The translations under genes were made by a program, and so were the position numbers. DNA of 54,898 bases, taken from the NCBI GenBank assembly GCA_002404055.1, contig DHIZ01000031.1:1-54898 (forward strand). The letters run 5' to 3'. The number at the start of each line of letters is the position of its first letter. The first letter of the stretch is position 1. A model generated the notes under the pieces. It had not been told where the DNA came from and ran no database searches. It was given only the letters and a program-made list of their open reading frames with translations. The DNA is from Chloroflexi bacterium UBA4733. GTDB lineage: Bacteria > Chloroflexota > UBA4733. Below, piece by piece: positions 45,901 to 54,233 of this stretch.

Positions 45901-46227
45901 TGCGTCGCCTTCGACCGCCGTGCCCTTGAGCAGCAACTCCGTCGCCAGTTGGTTCGCTTCCAGCAGCTTCGGCGCACCGAGCCGTTCCAGCTCACCAGCG
46001 GCGGCAAAGACCCGGCCATCGTCCAGCCAGGGCAGGCCATCCTCATCCACATTGAGGCGCCGGATGGCCGCATGCAGCCGCCCCAGCAGCAACACCTCCC
46101 GGAAGCTGCGCCGCTCCGTCAACTCCGGCACATCGGTATCGCCCGCCAGATACTGCCAGCCCAGTGCCTGCAGTTGGTCAATGAGCGGACGTTCGACCTC
46201 GGTGTATTCGTCGGGGAAGGTGGTCAC
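42910..46227 (-). CDS. hsdR: Type I restriction endonuclease subunit R (HsdR)
   Basis: 1105 aa, GTG start overlapping the stop of the upstream gene. The nuclease domain has IIPDLVLFVNGIPLVVIEAKSP split as D...ExK (about 150-167). The motor has Walker A TQGSGKSLT (around 329), VLVDEAHRSQ (around 466), FTGTPI and QAIARVNRP. Complete and of normal length. It needs HsdM and HsdS, here encoded 4-8 kb upstream with a frameshifted hsdM. Confidence 0.93.
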   Translation of the reverse strand: MTTFPDEYTEVERPLIDQLQALGWQYLAGDTDVPELTERRSFREVLLLGRLHAAIRRLNVDEDGLPWLDDGRVFAAAGELERLGAPKLLEANQLATELLLKGTAVEGDALRHDGKEQTARFIDFVRPERNDFLVVNQFRVDGPGGQRTIIPDLVLFVNGIPLVVIEAKSPAATDPIEAGITQLLRYTNRRGWVTAEEGAEQLFHYNQFLVATCFHQAHVGTIGASYEHYLEWKDTSPVPMAQVAQELGVDHLSSQQTLVAGMLRPAHLLDIVRNFTLFSQAGGKTVKIVARYQQFRAVQEAVRRLLHGQTKAQHGLEDQRGGIIWHTQGSGKSLTMVFLIRKMRTVPGLRRFKVVIVTDRTDLEQQLSGTATLTNETVRRARSATDLQTILREDGPDLVFATIQKYRAPDDEVTVLELERRPAEGQMREVAETPGEYATGGQVLRLPAAEPDYPLLNESTEILVLVDEAHRSQNNTLHAGLLHALPNCARIGFTGTPILMGDAKKTRDIFGDFIDRYTIQQSEADGATVAIRYEGRTAPGTVVDGQSLDQLFEDMFRERTPNEIEAIKRKYATAGDVLEAPKLIAAKAANMLRHYVDTVLPNGLKAQVVATSRLAAVRYQAALLKARNEIVAAVERLDLALLTLPDDELLRYDAETQFLVRAHAHLDLLRRLEFGVVISAGSHNDDPAWHTWTDKGLTDARIARFKRPLGASRSEQQDPLAFLCVKSMLLTGFDAPVEQVIYLDRFMQSHELLQAIARVNRPAANKSHGLVVDYFGIAWHLKEALAAYSADEVQGALTRLDDELPQLRDRHQRVVQVFRDRGLAGLEPVNPCIDLLRDLRGRAEFVVKLKQFLESLDIVLPRPEALPYIRDARLLGYINKSAANLYRDEQLNLVGAEPKVRALIDQYIVAQGIDPKIPPISILDANFAGVVEAHTSNRARASEMEFAARHHIDSHFAEDPAYYRKLSERLAAILQQFADNWEELVAALRRFSDEVRSGPEPATNGLDARTQAPFLRLLLDEQMLPVGSVPTTLAALAALTVEMVEHIRQEIALVDFWRSVHAQQVLRGWLVQFLDTRTYIPFARQQAVADQLVDLARALHTRLLA

Positions 46228-48182
46228 GCGTTGTCTCGGGTTCGGTAGGCCTGGGCCGGGTGGCTGGGCGTATCCGGGTACAGCATCTCCAACATCCCTC
46301 GCCTTACGAGAGTACGCAAATAATGCACACGAACGGCTATCGCGTCGCGATGCAGTGCTGTAGCCAGCTCTCTTGGGGTAACATACCGACCCCGGCAGAG
46401 CGCAAGGATGGTGTACTCAGTAATTGCTCTGGACACTCTACCCTTGCTCTGTGCGATTGCGCCAAATTCTGCCAGGGCGCGCGTAGCATCCAGAGATCGC
46501 TCCATATGTTCGACCTGGACGCTCGAATGTTCGGGTTCAAGAGCTGAATGTTCGACCTCTCGCCTTGAATGTTCGAGGTCCGGGCCCGAGTGAGCGACCT
46601 CTGCCGTCGAAGGTTCCACTTGTCCCCGTGCGACGGTGGCAAATGCCGCCCCCACCAATGGGAAGAGGCCTCCACCATTTGGCGCGCCTGGGAGTTGGTA
46701 GTACGTGCCCCGGCCGACTCCATCGGAGAGCAGCAGTCCCCGGCTGACCAGGCTGCGCAGCAATATCGTCAGATCACGCGGGTGTTTGTCGGTGATCTCC
46801 CGCAGGCGGGCATTGGTCAGCCGGCCTTCAATGAGCGCCGTCGCCAGTGCCAGCCGCTCGTCACGCCCCAATGTTCGGAAGTCTGGTCCGATCAGGCGAT
46901 CCAGCTCATCAAGCGCTTCCTGGGGCAACAGGCTGATCATCGGCAGTTGCAGCGTGGTGTATTCCGGCTGCAAGGTCTCCCGCAACAGCGGAGCGCGCCA
47001 ATGCTCTTCGGACCAGGCGCGGAGTATCTTGGCGTAGCCGGACCCGGCCTGCTCGCCCAGCCCGACCATCTGAAACATCTTCTGCAGGTTGCGGTTGCGG
47101 CAGTCGCTTGTGCCGCCGGCCAGAACGGCGTCGACCGACATGCGCAGCCCACCGGGGTTGCGAAAGACAAAGCGGTCCGGCTGCTTGATGGCGAGAATAC
47201 CGATGGGGCCGGCATAGTCCGCGTGGATCAGCGTGTTGACCAGCGCCTCCCGCACTGCCTCATGCACATGCGTCTCATCGATGCGCTGGTACCCGTGCTC
47301 CAGCCGGAACGGTACCTTCAGGCCGTCCGTGAGTTTGGCATAGGCGCGACGATAGAAGTCGAACAGGTTGCCGGACCAGGTGCCGTCGGTCGTCACCCGA
47401 TCCAGCCAGCGGATATCGGACTCTGCTCCCGGTCGCTCCTGGTAGTCGACGATGTAGTAGGGGACCGCTTCGTGAATCGGGCGAAAACGTCCGAACATCA
47501 GGACCCCGGCCAGGGTAGGGCCTTCCTTGCCGCCCTCTCGCTCCTTCAGCCAGCCGCCCAGGTTCGCCAGAAAGTCGCGTTCATCGAGGGTGATCCAGGG
47601 GTGCCCTGGTCGTGCCGAGCGAAAGAGGTTCCGGTAGGCCGCCAGGCTCTCCAGATCCAGGTCAGCCAAGCCGAAGCCGGGCAACAGGTGGGCATCACGC
47701 GATTCATCGCTGGAGTCGGCCAGCATGCGGCGCACCGTCGCCTCGTCACAGCGGTAATCGCCCTCAAAGTTGCGCCGATACGTACCGGTCAGCGGGTTCG
47801 GACCGATGTACACCGGGCGCTGCTGGCGTGTGGCGCGCGGCACCTGGATGCAGAGCAGCTGCTTGCCGTCGTGCTCGATCACCTGGGCATCGTCGCTCTG
47901 CAACACGTTGGCGCTGACGACGTGCCGGTCGTTGATCTGGTCCCAGAAAGCCTTGAGTACCTTCGCCGGCTGGTGCAAGCCGAGCAGCGTCAAGTCCCGG
48001 CTTTCGTCTTCCCTGGCGCCAAGCAGGATGATACCGCCCTCAGTATTTGCCATAGCCGAGTAGGACTCCCACACCGACCGCGGCAGCTCCCCGTCGCCGT
48101 CGCGCCCCTGCGCCGCCTTGACCTCGAAGTCGGTATCCTCGCGGCGCGCCAGGATCTCTTCAATGTCTGTGTGCGTTGCCAT
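46224..48182 (-). CDS. AlbA_2/Schlafen-like ATP-binding protein
   Basis: 652 aa. N-terminal AlbA_2 domain (EDTDFEVKAA...SYSAMANTEGGIILLGARED), then a GHKL-like HATPase_c_4 (HEAVREALVNTLIHADY, FRNPGGLRMSVDA, GLGEQAGSGYAKIL). Near residues 528-563 there are five tandem heptads rich in EHS, then a C-terminal winged helix (TPRELATALHRDAIAVRVHYLRTL). Proteins of this kind are frequently embedded in type I restriction operons, where they act as regulators or added defence. Stop overlaps the hsdR start; 18 bp after the macrodomain gene. Confidence 0.85.
   Translation of the reverse strand: MATHTDIEEILARREDTDFEVKAAQGRDGDGELPRSVWESYSAMANTEGGIILLGAREDESRDLTLLGLHQPAKVLKAFWDQINDRHVVSANVLQSDDAQVIEHDGKQLLCIQVPRATRQQRPVYIGPNPLTGTYRRNFEGDYRCDEATVRRMLADSSDESRDAHLLPGFGLADLDLESLAAYRNLFRSARPGHPWITLDERDFLANLGGWLKEREGGKEGPTLAGVLMFGRFRPIHEAVPYYIVDYQERPGAESDIRWLDRVTTDGTWSGNLFDFYRRAYAKLTDGLKVPFRLEHGYQRIDETHVHEAVREALVNTLIHADYAGPIGILAIKQPDRFVFRNPGGLRMSVDAVLAGGTSDCRNRNLQKMFQMVGLGEQAGSGYAKILRAWSEEHWRAPLLRETLQPEYTTLQLPMISLLPQEALDELDRLIGPDFRTLGRDERLALATALIEGRLTNARLREITDKHPRDLTILLRSLVSRGLLLSDGVGRGTYYQLPGAPNGGGLFPLVGAAFATVARGQVEPSTAEVAHSGPDLEHSRREVEHSALEPEHSSVQVEHMERSLDATRALAEFGAIAQSKGRVSRAITEYTILALCRGRYVTPRELATALHRDAIAVRVHYLRTLVRRGMLEMLYPDTPSHPAQAYRTRDNA
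46494..46598 (-). repeat. Five tandem heptad repeats within the AlbA_2 protein
   Basis: Protein repeats are VAHSGPD, LEHSRRE, VEHSALE, PEHSSVQ, VEHMERS: x-E-H-S-x-x-x with period 7 (21 bp in DNA; TTCGA-containing units are visible on the plus strand). Probably a linker of variable length between the ATPase and the winged helix. Confidence 0.8.
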
Positions 48183-48200
48183 CGCTCGCCCTGCTCCCCA

Positions 48201-48656
48201 TCACGCACCAACCGGCTCGAAGAGAATCACCCGCACATTCGCCAGCGGGCTACATGCCGCCTCAATGCGCGGTTTGACATCTGCCCAAAGCAGACCGCCG
48301 TTGCCGCAGCCAAGCGGAGGAATGGCGATCGAGTGAATATCGCGCTCTTGCACCTCTGCTACCAGCGTGCGGAGGCCGGACTCGATATCTTCCAGCCGCG
48401 ACCCGTTCCTCCAATGCCGCTTGGTGGGGAAGTTGACGATGTACCGGTGACGCCCTGGAATGCCGGTATCCACCACGAACATCCGCCCGGGCCGCACCTC
48501 GCCGGCGCATGCCTGAGCGTAGCGCCGGAAGTTCTCCGGGAACGCCTGCTTGAATTGCAGCGCGATGCCCTTGCCCATAACGCCGACGCAGTTGATGGCG
48601 TTGACCAGCGCCTCAGCGTCGGCTTGGAGCAGATCGCCGTGCCCGAGCTCGATCAT
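48201..48656 (-). CDS. Stand-alone DarG-type macrodomain protein
   Basis: 151 aa: only the macrodomain. ALVNAINCVGVMGKGIALQF and IPPLGCGNGGLLW align almost residue for residue with DarG at 35743-36813 (roughly 70% identical by eye), but the toxin-binding half is missing and no darT is nearby. AGGGGG precedes the ATG. It could remove ADP-ribose from DNA left by DarT-like toxins, phage enzymes, or by the DarT encoded 11 kb away. In the R-M block it precedes the AlbA_2 gene and probably shares its transcript. Confidence 0.8.
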   Translation of the reverse strand: MIELGHGDLLQADAEALVNAINCVGVMGKGIALQFKQAFPENFRRYAQACAGEVRPGRMFVVDTGIPGRHRYIVNFPTKRHWRNGSRLEDIESGLRTLVAEVQERDIHSIAIPPLGCGNGGLLWADVKPRIEAACSPLANVRVILFEPVGA

Positions 48657-48797
48657 GCAGCCCCCTGAGGTAATTCCGATTCTTGCGGATGTTAGCCTGC
48701 GTAACGATACCGCGCTGCTGCATGAACGTATAGTCGGCCAGGAACGATCATGGCCGTTGGCTACAATAGTGGAGGAACGGAGGCTACCGGGGAAGAC

Positions 48798-49226
48798 ATG
48801 CAGGTATTCACTATCGGCTATCAAGGGCGCCGGCTGGACGAACTCACGCAGACGTTACAGAAAAACGACGTTGATATCGTCCTTGACGTCAGAGAGTATG
48901 CCTGGAGTCGGAAGCCGGGATTCTCCAAGGGCCAGCTCAAGCGTGCGCTCGAAGATGCGGGTATCGATTATCTTCACGATTCGCGGCTTGGCAGTCCACT
49001 GGATCTTCGCAAGGCATATCGGGCCGGCGGCGAGTGGGCACAGTTCCGGCTCGGCTACATCGACCATCTTGGAAGCCTGATTGGTCTCATTGGCGACTAC
49101 GTCTCGCTCCTTTCAGGTCGACGGGTCTGTCTCCTCTGCTTCGAAGGGGAGGCGAGCCTGTGTCACCGGTCGCTCATCGCTGACGCCTTTGAAGGCATCC
49201 TGGCGTCGACTCCCTGTCACCTGTGA
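48798..49226 (+). CDS. DUF488 family protein
   Basis: 142 aa from ATG 48798 (GGGGAAGAC upstream). FTIGYQGRRLDELTQTL, DVREYAWSRKPGFSK, YLHDSRLGSP and LCFEGEASLCHR are the conserved blocks of DUF488, including the C-F-E-x5-C-H-R signature. Function unknown; members often lie in defence islands. Its 3' end overlaps the convergent 311-aa gene by 114 bp. Confidence 0.85.
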   Translation: MQVFTIGYQGRRLDELTQTLQKNDVDIVLDVREYAWSRKPGFSKGQLKRALEDAGIDYLHDSRLGSPLDLRKAYRAGGEWAQFRLGYIDHLGSLIGLIGDYVSLLSGRRVCLLCFEGEASLCHRSLIADAFEGILASTPCHL

Positions 49227-50048
49227 GGGCCGAGCCGCCTGGGGCGGCGGGTCCGTCGTCAATGGCGGGTAGAACAATCCAATGATTGTCCACGTCGCGG
49301 GGTGTGAACTCACCGTCCCCACGTAAAAGTGAAGATCTCGACGCGTGACAAGCTCATCGGCATATTTCTTCTCCATGGCGTCGCGCCACCTCGCTCCATA
49401 CTGCCGGGACCACTGTCGGTATGATTGGGCGACCTCCCAATCCAGCACCTGCATATCGTGTCCGTTGCACTCGGGGTCGTCACAGGTGAACTGGTAGCGG
49501 AACTCGTAGGGAATCTTCTCGAGCGAGCGGTACGGAGCAGATCGAAAGAGTGGCGTCCGCGTGAGTTTGGCGCGTTCGTCGTCTGTCCAGTCAGTTTCCT
49601 TGGCGTCCACGATGCGGAATTGAGCAACACGAGCCGGCCGAACGAGCCCCAGTGAGCAGCGCGTTTCCTGCTGCTGCCGCCGAAGATCCTCGATGGACGG
49701 CGAGCGAAGCGGCAAGATGATGTCGCGGCGTGCCTTCCACGCCTTCGCTGTGCCGACCTCGTTCTCGATCTCGATGCTTTCCTCATCCACCGAGTAGCTC
49801 TCCGGGCGGGAATCCGCGGACCGTTTCTGCACCTTGAGGCGGACCCACTGATACTTCTTGTATCGCCGCGGAGACTGGAGCATGCGATAGGGAATCGGAT
49901 AGAGCCGAATGAAACGTCCGTCATCCGTGATACCGGCGGTGCATACCGTCTCAATGTATTTTGCGCTCGGCGTGGGGTAAGTCTTCACGGTAATCAGCAC
50001 CCGCACATCAGCATACGGCGAGCTACCGAAGACGCGAGGTGCTGCCAT
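49113..50048 (-). CDS. Uncharacterised DUF488-partner protein
   Basis: 311 aa. VLITVKTYPTPSAKYIETVCTAG ends the first beta strands, followed by RFIRLYPIPYRML, a helix-rich middle and CDDPECNGHDMQVLDWE (a Cys/His set). I remember similar proteins next to DUF488 genes in other genomes; they probably act together. Enzymatic type unknown. Convergent overlap with DUF488 means the two mRNAs would be complementary over 114 bp. Confidence 0.7.
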   Translation of the reverse strand: MAAPRVFGSSPYADVRVLITVKTYPTPSAKYIETVCTAGITDDGRFIRLYPIPYRMLQSPRRYKKYQWVRLKVQKRSADSRPESYSVDEESIEIENEVGTAKAWKARRDIILPLRSPSIEDLRRQQQETRCSLGLVRPARVAQFRIVDAKETDWTDDERAKLTRTPLFRSAPYRSLEKIPYEFRYQFTCDDPECNGHDMQVLDWEVAQSYRQWSRQYGARWRDAMEKKYADELVTRRDLHFYVGTVSSHPATWTIIGLFYPPLTTDPPPQAARPSQVTGSRRQDAFKGVSDERPVTQARLPFEAEETDPST

Positions 50049-50390
50049 CTGGCTTCATTCACTCCAAGCTGGGCTAGGATAAGACTGGTGATCTTCCGCC
50101 ACGCGGGCCCTATTCGGTGGTGATCGAACGCGGCGTTCAGCAAATGGTCAACGGACAGGAGTATAGTACAGGTGGACGAACGGAGATGTGCCAGAGTTTC
50201 GCGGCGTTGGCAAGGTCAGCGCTCAATTGATGCCCCAATCGACGAGCTAGCGACGTGGCAGACACTATTCAATCCATGGGGTATACTAGAACTTACGTTC
50301 TATCTTTTGGCCCGGAGCCAATTCCGCCGGGGCCTACGCGGCGTGGATACCTATCCTATGGCTTGAGGTGGAAAATGGAAAGGACAACAG
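50049..50390. other. Intergenic stretch between divergent genes
   Basis: 342 bp with no convincing gene. A TATACT at 50282-50287 could be a -10 for the plus-strand cassette, with no good -35. A small open frame inside has no recognisable features. Confidence 0.4.
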
Positions 50391-51356
50391 GTGGTTGGCA
50401 ACAGAGGGCGTCGCAGGGGGACAGGCGGAGGTCAACCGCCCGACGACATAACTACGCGACAAGTTCATTTTTATCGTTGGCGAACAGTCCGCCCAGAGGA
50501 TGCAGGAAAGTTCAATCTGCAGCAAGCGGCTAGCCTTATCGGACAACTGCAGTTTGGAACGGGTGACCGATACCAGGAGATTGAACGAGGTCACGATTTT
50601 TGTGTTTGGTTGCCTCCGACAAGCGGACATTCGTTGCCGTTACGCATGCAACTCGGTGTATCGCGCCGGTCGGGACTACCCATGCTTGAGGAGGCAGGCA
50701 ACATATCTCCTCTATCGATTTTTGAGCGCCAGGGTCTGCTCGAGGTTTCCCACGTGGTGTTCTTTGCCGGAAATGTAGTCGGTATCGAACTCAACTCGTA
50801 TGGTCCCCGAATCACCCGCCTGCCCAGGTATTTCCGGACCAAGTTCCCAAACGAACTGCCAGCAATTGTATTCGAGGTACTTTTACGCGCGGACGTGCAG
50901 GAGCAACTTATGCGCCTTCGCGAAATAAACCTTATCAACCTACGTCTGAACCGATCGCGCGTGGATCTAGATCAGGAACGTGACGAGAGCATGTTCGGGA
51001 CATTCCGGGCGTTAATGGACAACCTAGACGCGCCGGTTGTTCAGATTATGGCACGATCGCAGCCTCGAAGCGGACGTTCACTCCCCGAACGCGCATTAGA
51101 CCAGGTAAGGGGTATCGCTCGACACCCCGACGTTATGTCCGCGGCAGATACTTTCAAGATTCAAGGTCGCGAGGAGGTCGGAGACGCTTTTGAGGAGCTC
51201 GATCTACTGCGGAATCAGCTCATCGCGTCCCGGGAGGTAGCACGGGTGCAAGGGCGCCACCGGGCCATTGATCCAGATGCCATGTTCTTAGCCATAGAAA
51301 ACGCACATGGCGACATGGCGGAAGAGATAGCGAGGGCAACCGCACTCGGGAGGTGA
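50391..51356 (+). CDS. Uncharacterised protein, gene A of two-gene cassette inside the type I locus
   Basis: 321 aa from a GTG with AAAGGA six bases upstream. Opening VHFYRWRTVRPED, a beta-rich middle (HDFCVWLPPTSG, VVFFAGNVVGIELNSYGP) and a helical C-terminal half (LMRLREINLINLRLNRS). It recalls sensor-like proteins paired with a membrane protein (perhaps the DUF6731 family, unverified). Stop overlaps the next start (GTGA). Base composition is lower in GC than the neighbours, suggesting separate acquisition. Confidence 0.65.
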   Translation: MVGNRGRRRGTGGGQPPDDITTRQVHFYRWRTVRPEDAGKFNLQQAASLIGQLQFGTGDRYQEIERGHDFCVWLPPTSGHSLPLRMQLGVSRRSGLPMLEEAGNISPLSIFERQGLLEVSHVVFFAGNVVGIELNSYGPRITRLPRYFRTKFPNELPAIVFEVLLRADVQEQLMRLREINLINLRLNRSRVDLDQERDESMFGTFRALMDNLDAPVVQIMARSQPRSGRSLPERALDQVRGIARHPDVMSAADTFKIQGREEVGDAFEELDLLRNQLIASREVARVQGRHRAIDPDAMFLAIENAHGDMAEEIARATALGR

Positions 51357-51865
51357 AACGGATGCGAAGGCACTATGAACAGAATTTTCAGATTTACGAT
51401 GTACTCTTATCACTGCTGTTTACGGTTGTGATAGCGATCTTCCTCGAAAAACACTGGGGGCGAGAGCGGATATTGGAACTGATAGCAAGTAACAGGACCG
51501 GAATATACACATCCATCGCTCAGATTAGCGGCTCCCTTCTCGGCTTTATTATCGCGACAGTTACCATTATCCTTGGAATTGGCGAAATACCTGGCATGGA
51601 AATACTTCGAACAAGCAAACATTTTGGGACGCTTTTCTCGGTTTACTTCAACGCGATTCGTGTACTCGCGCTCACGACGGTTTGGGCGTTGGTATCCCTG
51701 GTACTTGACACGCAGAGCGATCCGAAGCCTCTTATGACATGTGTCGTTTTATGGACCGTCATCCTGTCGATTAAGTATGTTCAGCGATGTGTCTGGATAC
51801 TGAAGCAGCTAATTATGCTTGCTGTTAAAACTCCTTCAGGCAAGGCGACACACGGCGTTCAATAA
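51353..51865 (+). CDS. Four-helix membrane protein, gene B of the cassette
   Basis: 170 aa with four hydrophobic segments at about 16-33, 51-78, 97-118 and 129-145 (for example GSLLGFIIATVTIILGIG). No known family recognised. Co-translated with gene A by a 4-bp overlap. A sensor plus membrane-effector pair is a common abortive-infection layout, so membrane disruption on triggering is a reasonable guess. Confidence 0.7.
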   Translation: MKRMRRHYEQNFQIYDVLLSLLFTVVIAIFLEKHWGRERILELIASNRTGIYTSIAQISGSLLGFIIATVTIILGIGEIPGMEILRTSKHFGTLFSVYFNAIRVLALTTVWALVSLVLDTQSDPKPLMTCVVLWTVILSIKYVQRCVWILKQLIMLAVKTPSGKATHGVQ

Positions 51866-51910
51866 TAGGCTTTCACATCGACCGTTCACTGCGATGTCGC
51901 TGCCAAGGTG

Positions 51911-53152
51911 TTAAACTGCTTCCGCCCGAATCCGTGCCCGCCCCGCCAGGAGGTCTGCCATTAACCCTCGCTTCAGTCTATGGAGTTTATCGCGATACGC
52001 GGCTTCAGCTTCAATCCGGACATCTTGCGCGTCAATCAAGTCGGCAATCTTGTTCTGTTCGGGTAATGATGGCAGCGCAATCAGAAGCCTACGGACCGTG
52101 GGCAGGTTCAGCCCTGCCTTTGCTCCGGCATCATTTAGCCGCTCGAATTGCTTACGACCAGGCTCGCCTGCCAAATAGTTCGCGACCCAGGGCGACTGAG
52201 CGCTCGCCGGGTCAACGCGCGCAAGAGCTATGTGCTGATTCACGTAGGCTTCACCAAGGCCAACTGGCGCAACGCCTATGATCCCAAGATCAGCCGTTAT
52301 GGAAATTAGCACGTCACCCGATTCCAGCGCTGTTCTCCTACCTTCGCTACCCTCGGGTGGTCGAACTCGAATCACATCCTTCAACCTCAGGTTTACGTGC
52401 TCGCGTGTCAGGTTGCCGATGCGAAGAAATACGGCACCATCCTCGGCATAATACGCGGCCCAGCCACGCGGCCCACTTGTCACGAGGGTAGAGAGATCGC
52501 CGAGTTGCCAGACCTGCCATTCCTTGGGAACCCGTCCGACCACCGTATCTCTAAACTCCTCCGGCCGCGCCCCCGCATCCCGCAGCCGTCCCTCCCCATC
52601 CAACCCGCGCATGAGCAAGTCGTGCAGCAGGCCGGCCTTCATCACCTTCAACTTGGCGATCAGCGCCTCGGTCTGCTGAATGGCTGCGTCGACGGTGTCG
52701 AGAATTGCCGCAATCTTGCTCTGGACTGTTCGAGGCGGGAAAGGCACGCAAAGGGCTTTGACGTCAGCCTTGCTTACCGCGTCGAACGTGGATCCCTGAG
52801 CGACGCCTTTGAGCCTTGGAGTCGCCTGTTTGACGGCATGCCAGGCATACGCGGCATCAAGTTCCCGAATTCGGATCGCAGCCAGCCCGCGTCCGATGAT
52901 GTAACGCTGGTCAGCCCTGTTCAGCGCTCCAACTGGTGCGCGCACGCTGATGAGGATATCACCCGGCTCGCACACCCTGATGGCGCGGGAGCAAAACAGC
53001 TTAGGTTCAGGGTACATGGCGCCAAAATCGGCATTTCCTTGGAGAAACGGCAAGCCTACCCTGGACTCGGACACAAATGTCGTAGACGGGGCTTGCCCCA
53101 TTAGGACAGTCGCAACGCTTCCTAGCGGAACAGTAGGCGTACTATTGTCCAT
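51911..53152 (-). CDS. hsdS: Type I restriction specificity subunit S (HsdS)
   Basis: 413 aa from ATG 53152, overlapping the hsdM stop by 11 bp. Two target-recognition domains are followed by matched helical spacers: QSKIAAILDTVDAAIQQTEALI with LKAGLL-like end in the middle, and QNKIADLIDAQDVRIEAEAAY with LKRGLMADLLAG at the end. Complete. It sets the bipartite DNA target for HsdM and HsdR. Confidence 0.9.
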   Translation of the reverse strand: MDNSTPTVPLGSVATVLMGQAPSTTFVSESRVGLPFLQGNADFGAMYPEPKLFCSRAIRVCEPGDILISVRAPVGALNRADQRYIIGRGLAAIRIRELDAAYAWHAVKQATPRLKGVAQGSTFDAVSKADVKALCVPFPPRTVQSKIAAILDTVDAAIQQTEALIAKLKVMKAGLLHDLLMRGLDGEGRLRDAGARPEEFRDTVVGRVPKEWQVWQLGDLSTLVTSGPRGWAAYYAEDGAVFLRIGNLTREHVNLRLKDVIRVRPPEGSEGRRTALESGDVLISITADLGIIGVAPVGLGEAYVNQHIALARVDPASAQSPWVANYLAGEPGRKQFERLNDAGAKAGLNLPTVRRLLIALPSLPEQNKIADLIDAQDVRIEAEAAYRDKLHRLKRGLMADLLAGRARIRAEAV

Positions 53153-54233
53153 AGCCAAGTCCAGCAATGTACCTCGCGAGCTGCCCTTCCGTTCGCTCCC
53201 GCTCCGCCTCAATATCCCGCAGCGTCACCCGGTACTTGTCCCACCAGTTCTCGAACGCTTCCATCACCTGCTGGCGATGCGCGCTGACGTAGCGATCCAG
53301 GTATCCGGTCAGGTCTTCGCGGGCTAGGTCCAGCACCAGGCGCTGGCAATCGTCGGCGCTGAGGGCGGCGCGGGCTGCGTCCAGGCGGCGCAAGAGGTCG
53401 GCTTTCAGGCGCTGCAAGGTCTTGCGGGCGGCGGTGATCTCGCGCTTGAGGGTTTTGATAGCCTCGGGGCTGAGGGTTTCTTCGTCGCTGTCGGTCTCGG
53501 CATCCTCGTCCTCGGCGTCGGCTTTGGTGGCGGCGGTGAGGCGGCTTTCTAACTCCAGGCGCTGCGCTTCGGCATTCGTCAGTTCATCCAGGTAGCCGGG
53601 CAGCAGCCTGGTCACTAGCTTGTGACCGGTGGGGTCGAAGCGGGCGCCGGTGTTGTCGCCATCGGTGGGGTCCATTGCCGTGCGCAAGGTGGCGACCCAG
53701 CCATCGACGAGGTCGGCGAAGCCTTGCTCGGCCAGCGTCTTGAGGTCGTACTGGGCGGCGTTCCACCAGATGGCGATGACGCCGCTGACCTTGAAGCGGT
53801 CCAGCAGGCCGACCGGGGCCAGCGCGGCGACGAAGGACTCCAGGAGGTTGGCGCGCAGTAGCATCGGGTTGCGCGTCTCGGGTAGCTGGATCAGCAGGGC
53901 TTCCTGCTCGCGCCACCAGGCGGCAAAGGCGTCGCGCAGCGTGCCTTCCCGGCCTCGCAGCCCGGCGTTTGCCTCGATGGCGGCCGCAACCTGGCTGCGT
54001 TTCATCAGCGATGGCGCAAAGTCGAAGTAGGCGGCGTCGCGCTCGACGAAGAGGTCATGCGGGTTGAGGCCGTGCGCGGCGAACAGGCCGGCCCTGGCTG
54101 CAACTTCCGCTTTGGGAACGCCGCCTAGCAGGTGCGCTCGTACATCCTGCGGCTCCGGCGGCGGGGCGTTGTCGGCGTAGCGCCGGATGTTGAGGTTCCA
54201 GTCGTTAGCGGCCAGGTCGGCATGGCTCACCAC
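53142..54233 (-). pseudogene. hsdM: HsdM C-terminal part (after frameshift)
   Basis: VSHADLAANDWNLNIRRYADN is the conserved post-catalytic block of type I methyltransferases; a long helical C-terminal region with a coiled coil (SDEETLSPEAIKTLKREITAARKTL) and the end GLGYGQ follow. It begins out of frame with the N-terminal part: the two overlap around 54227-54233. Confidence 0.85.
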
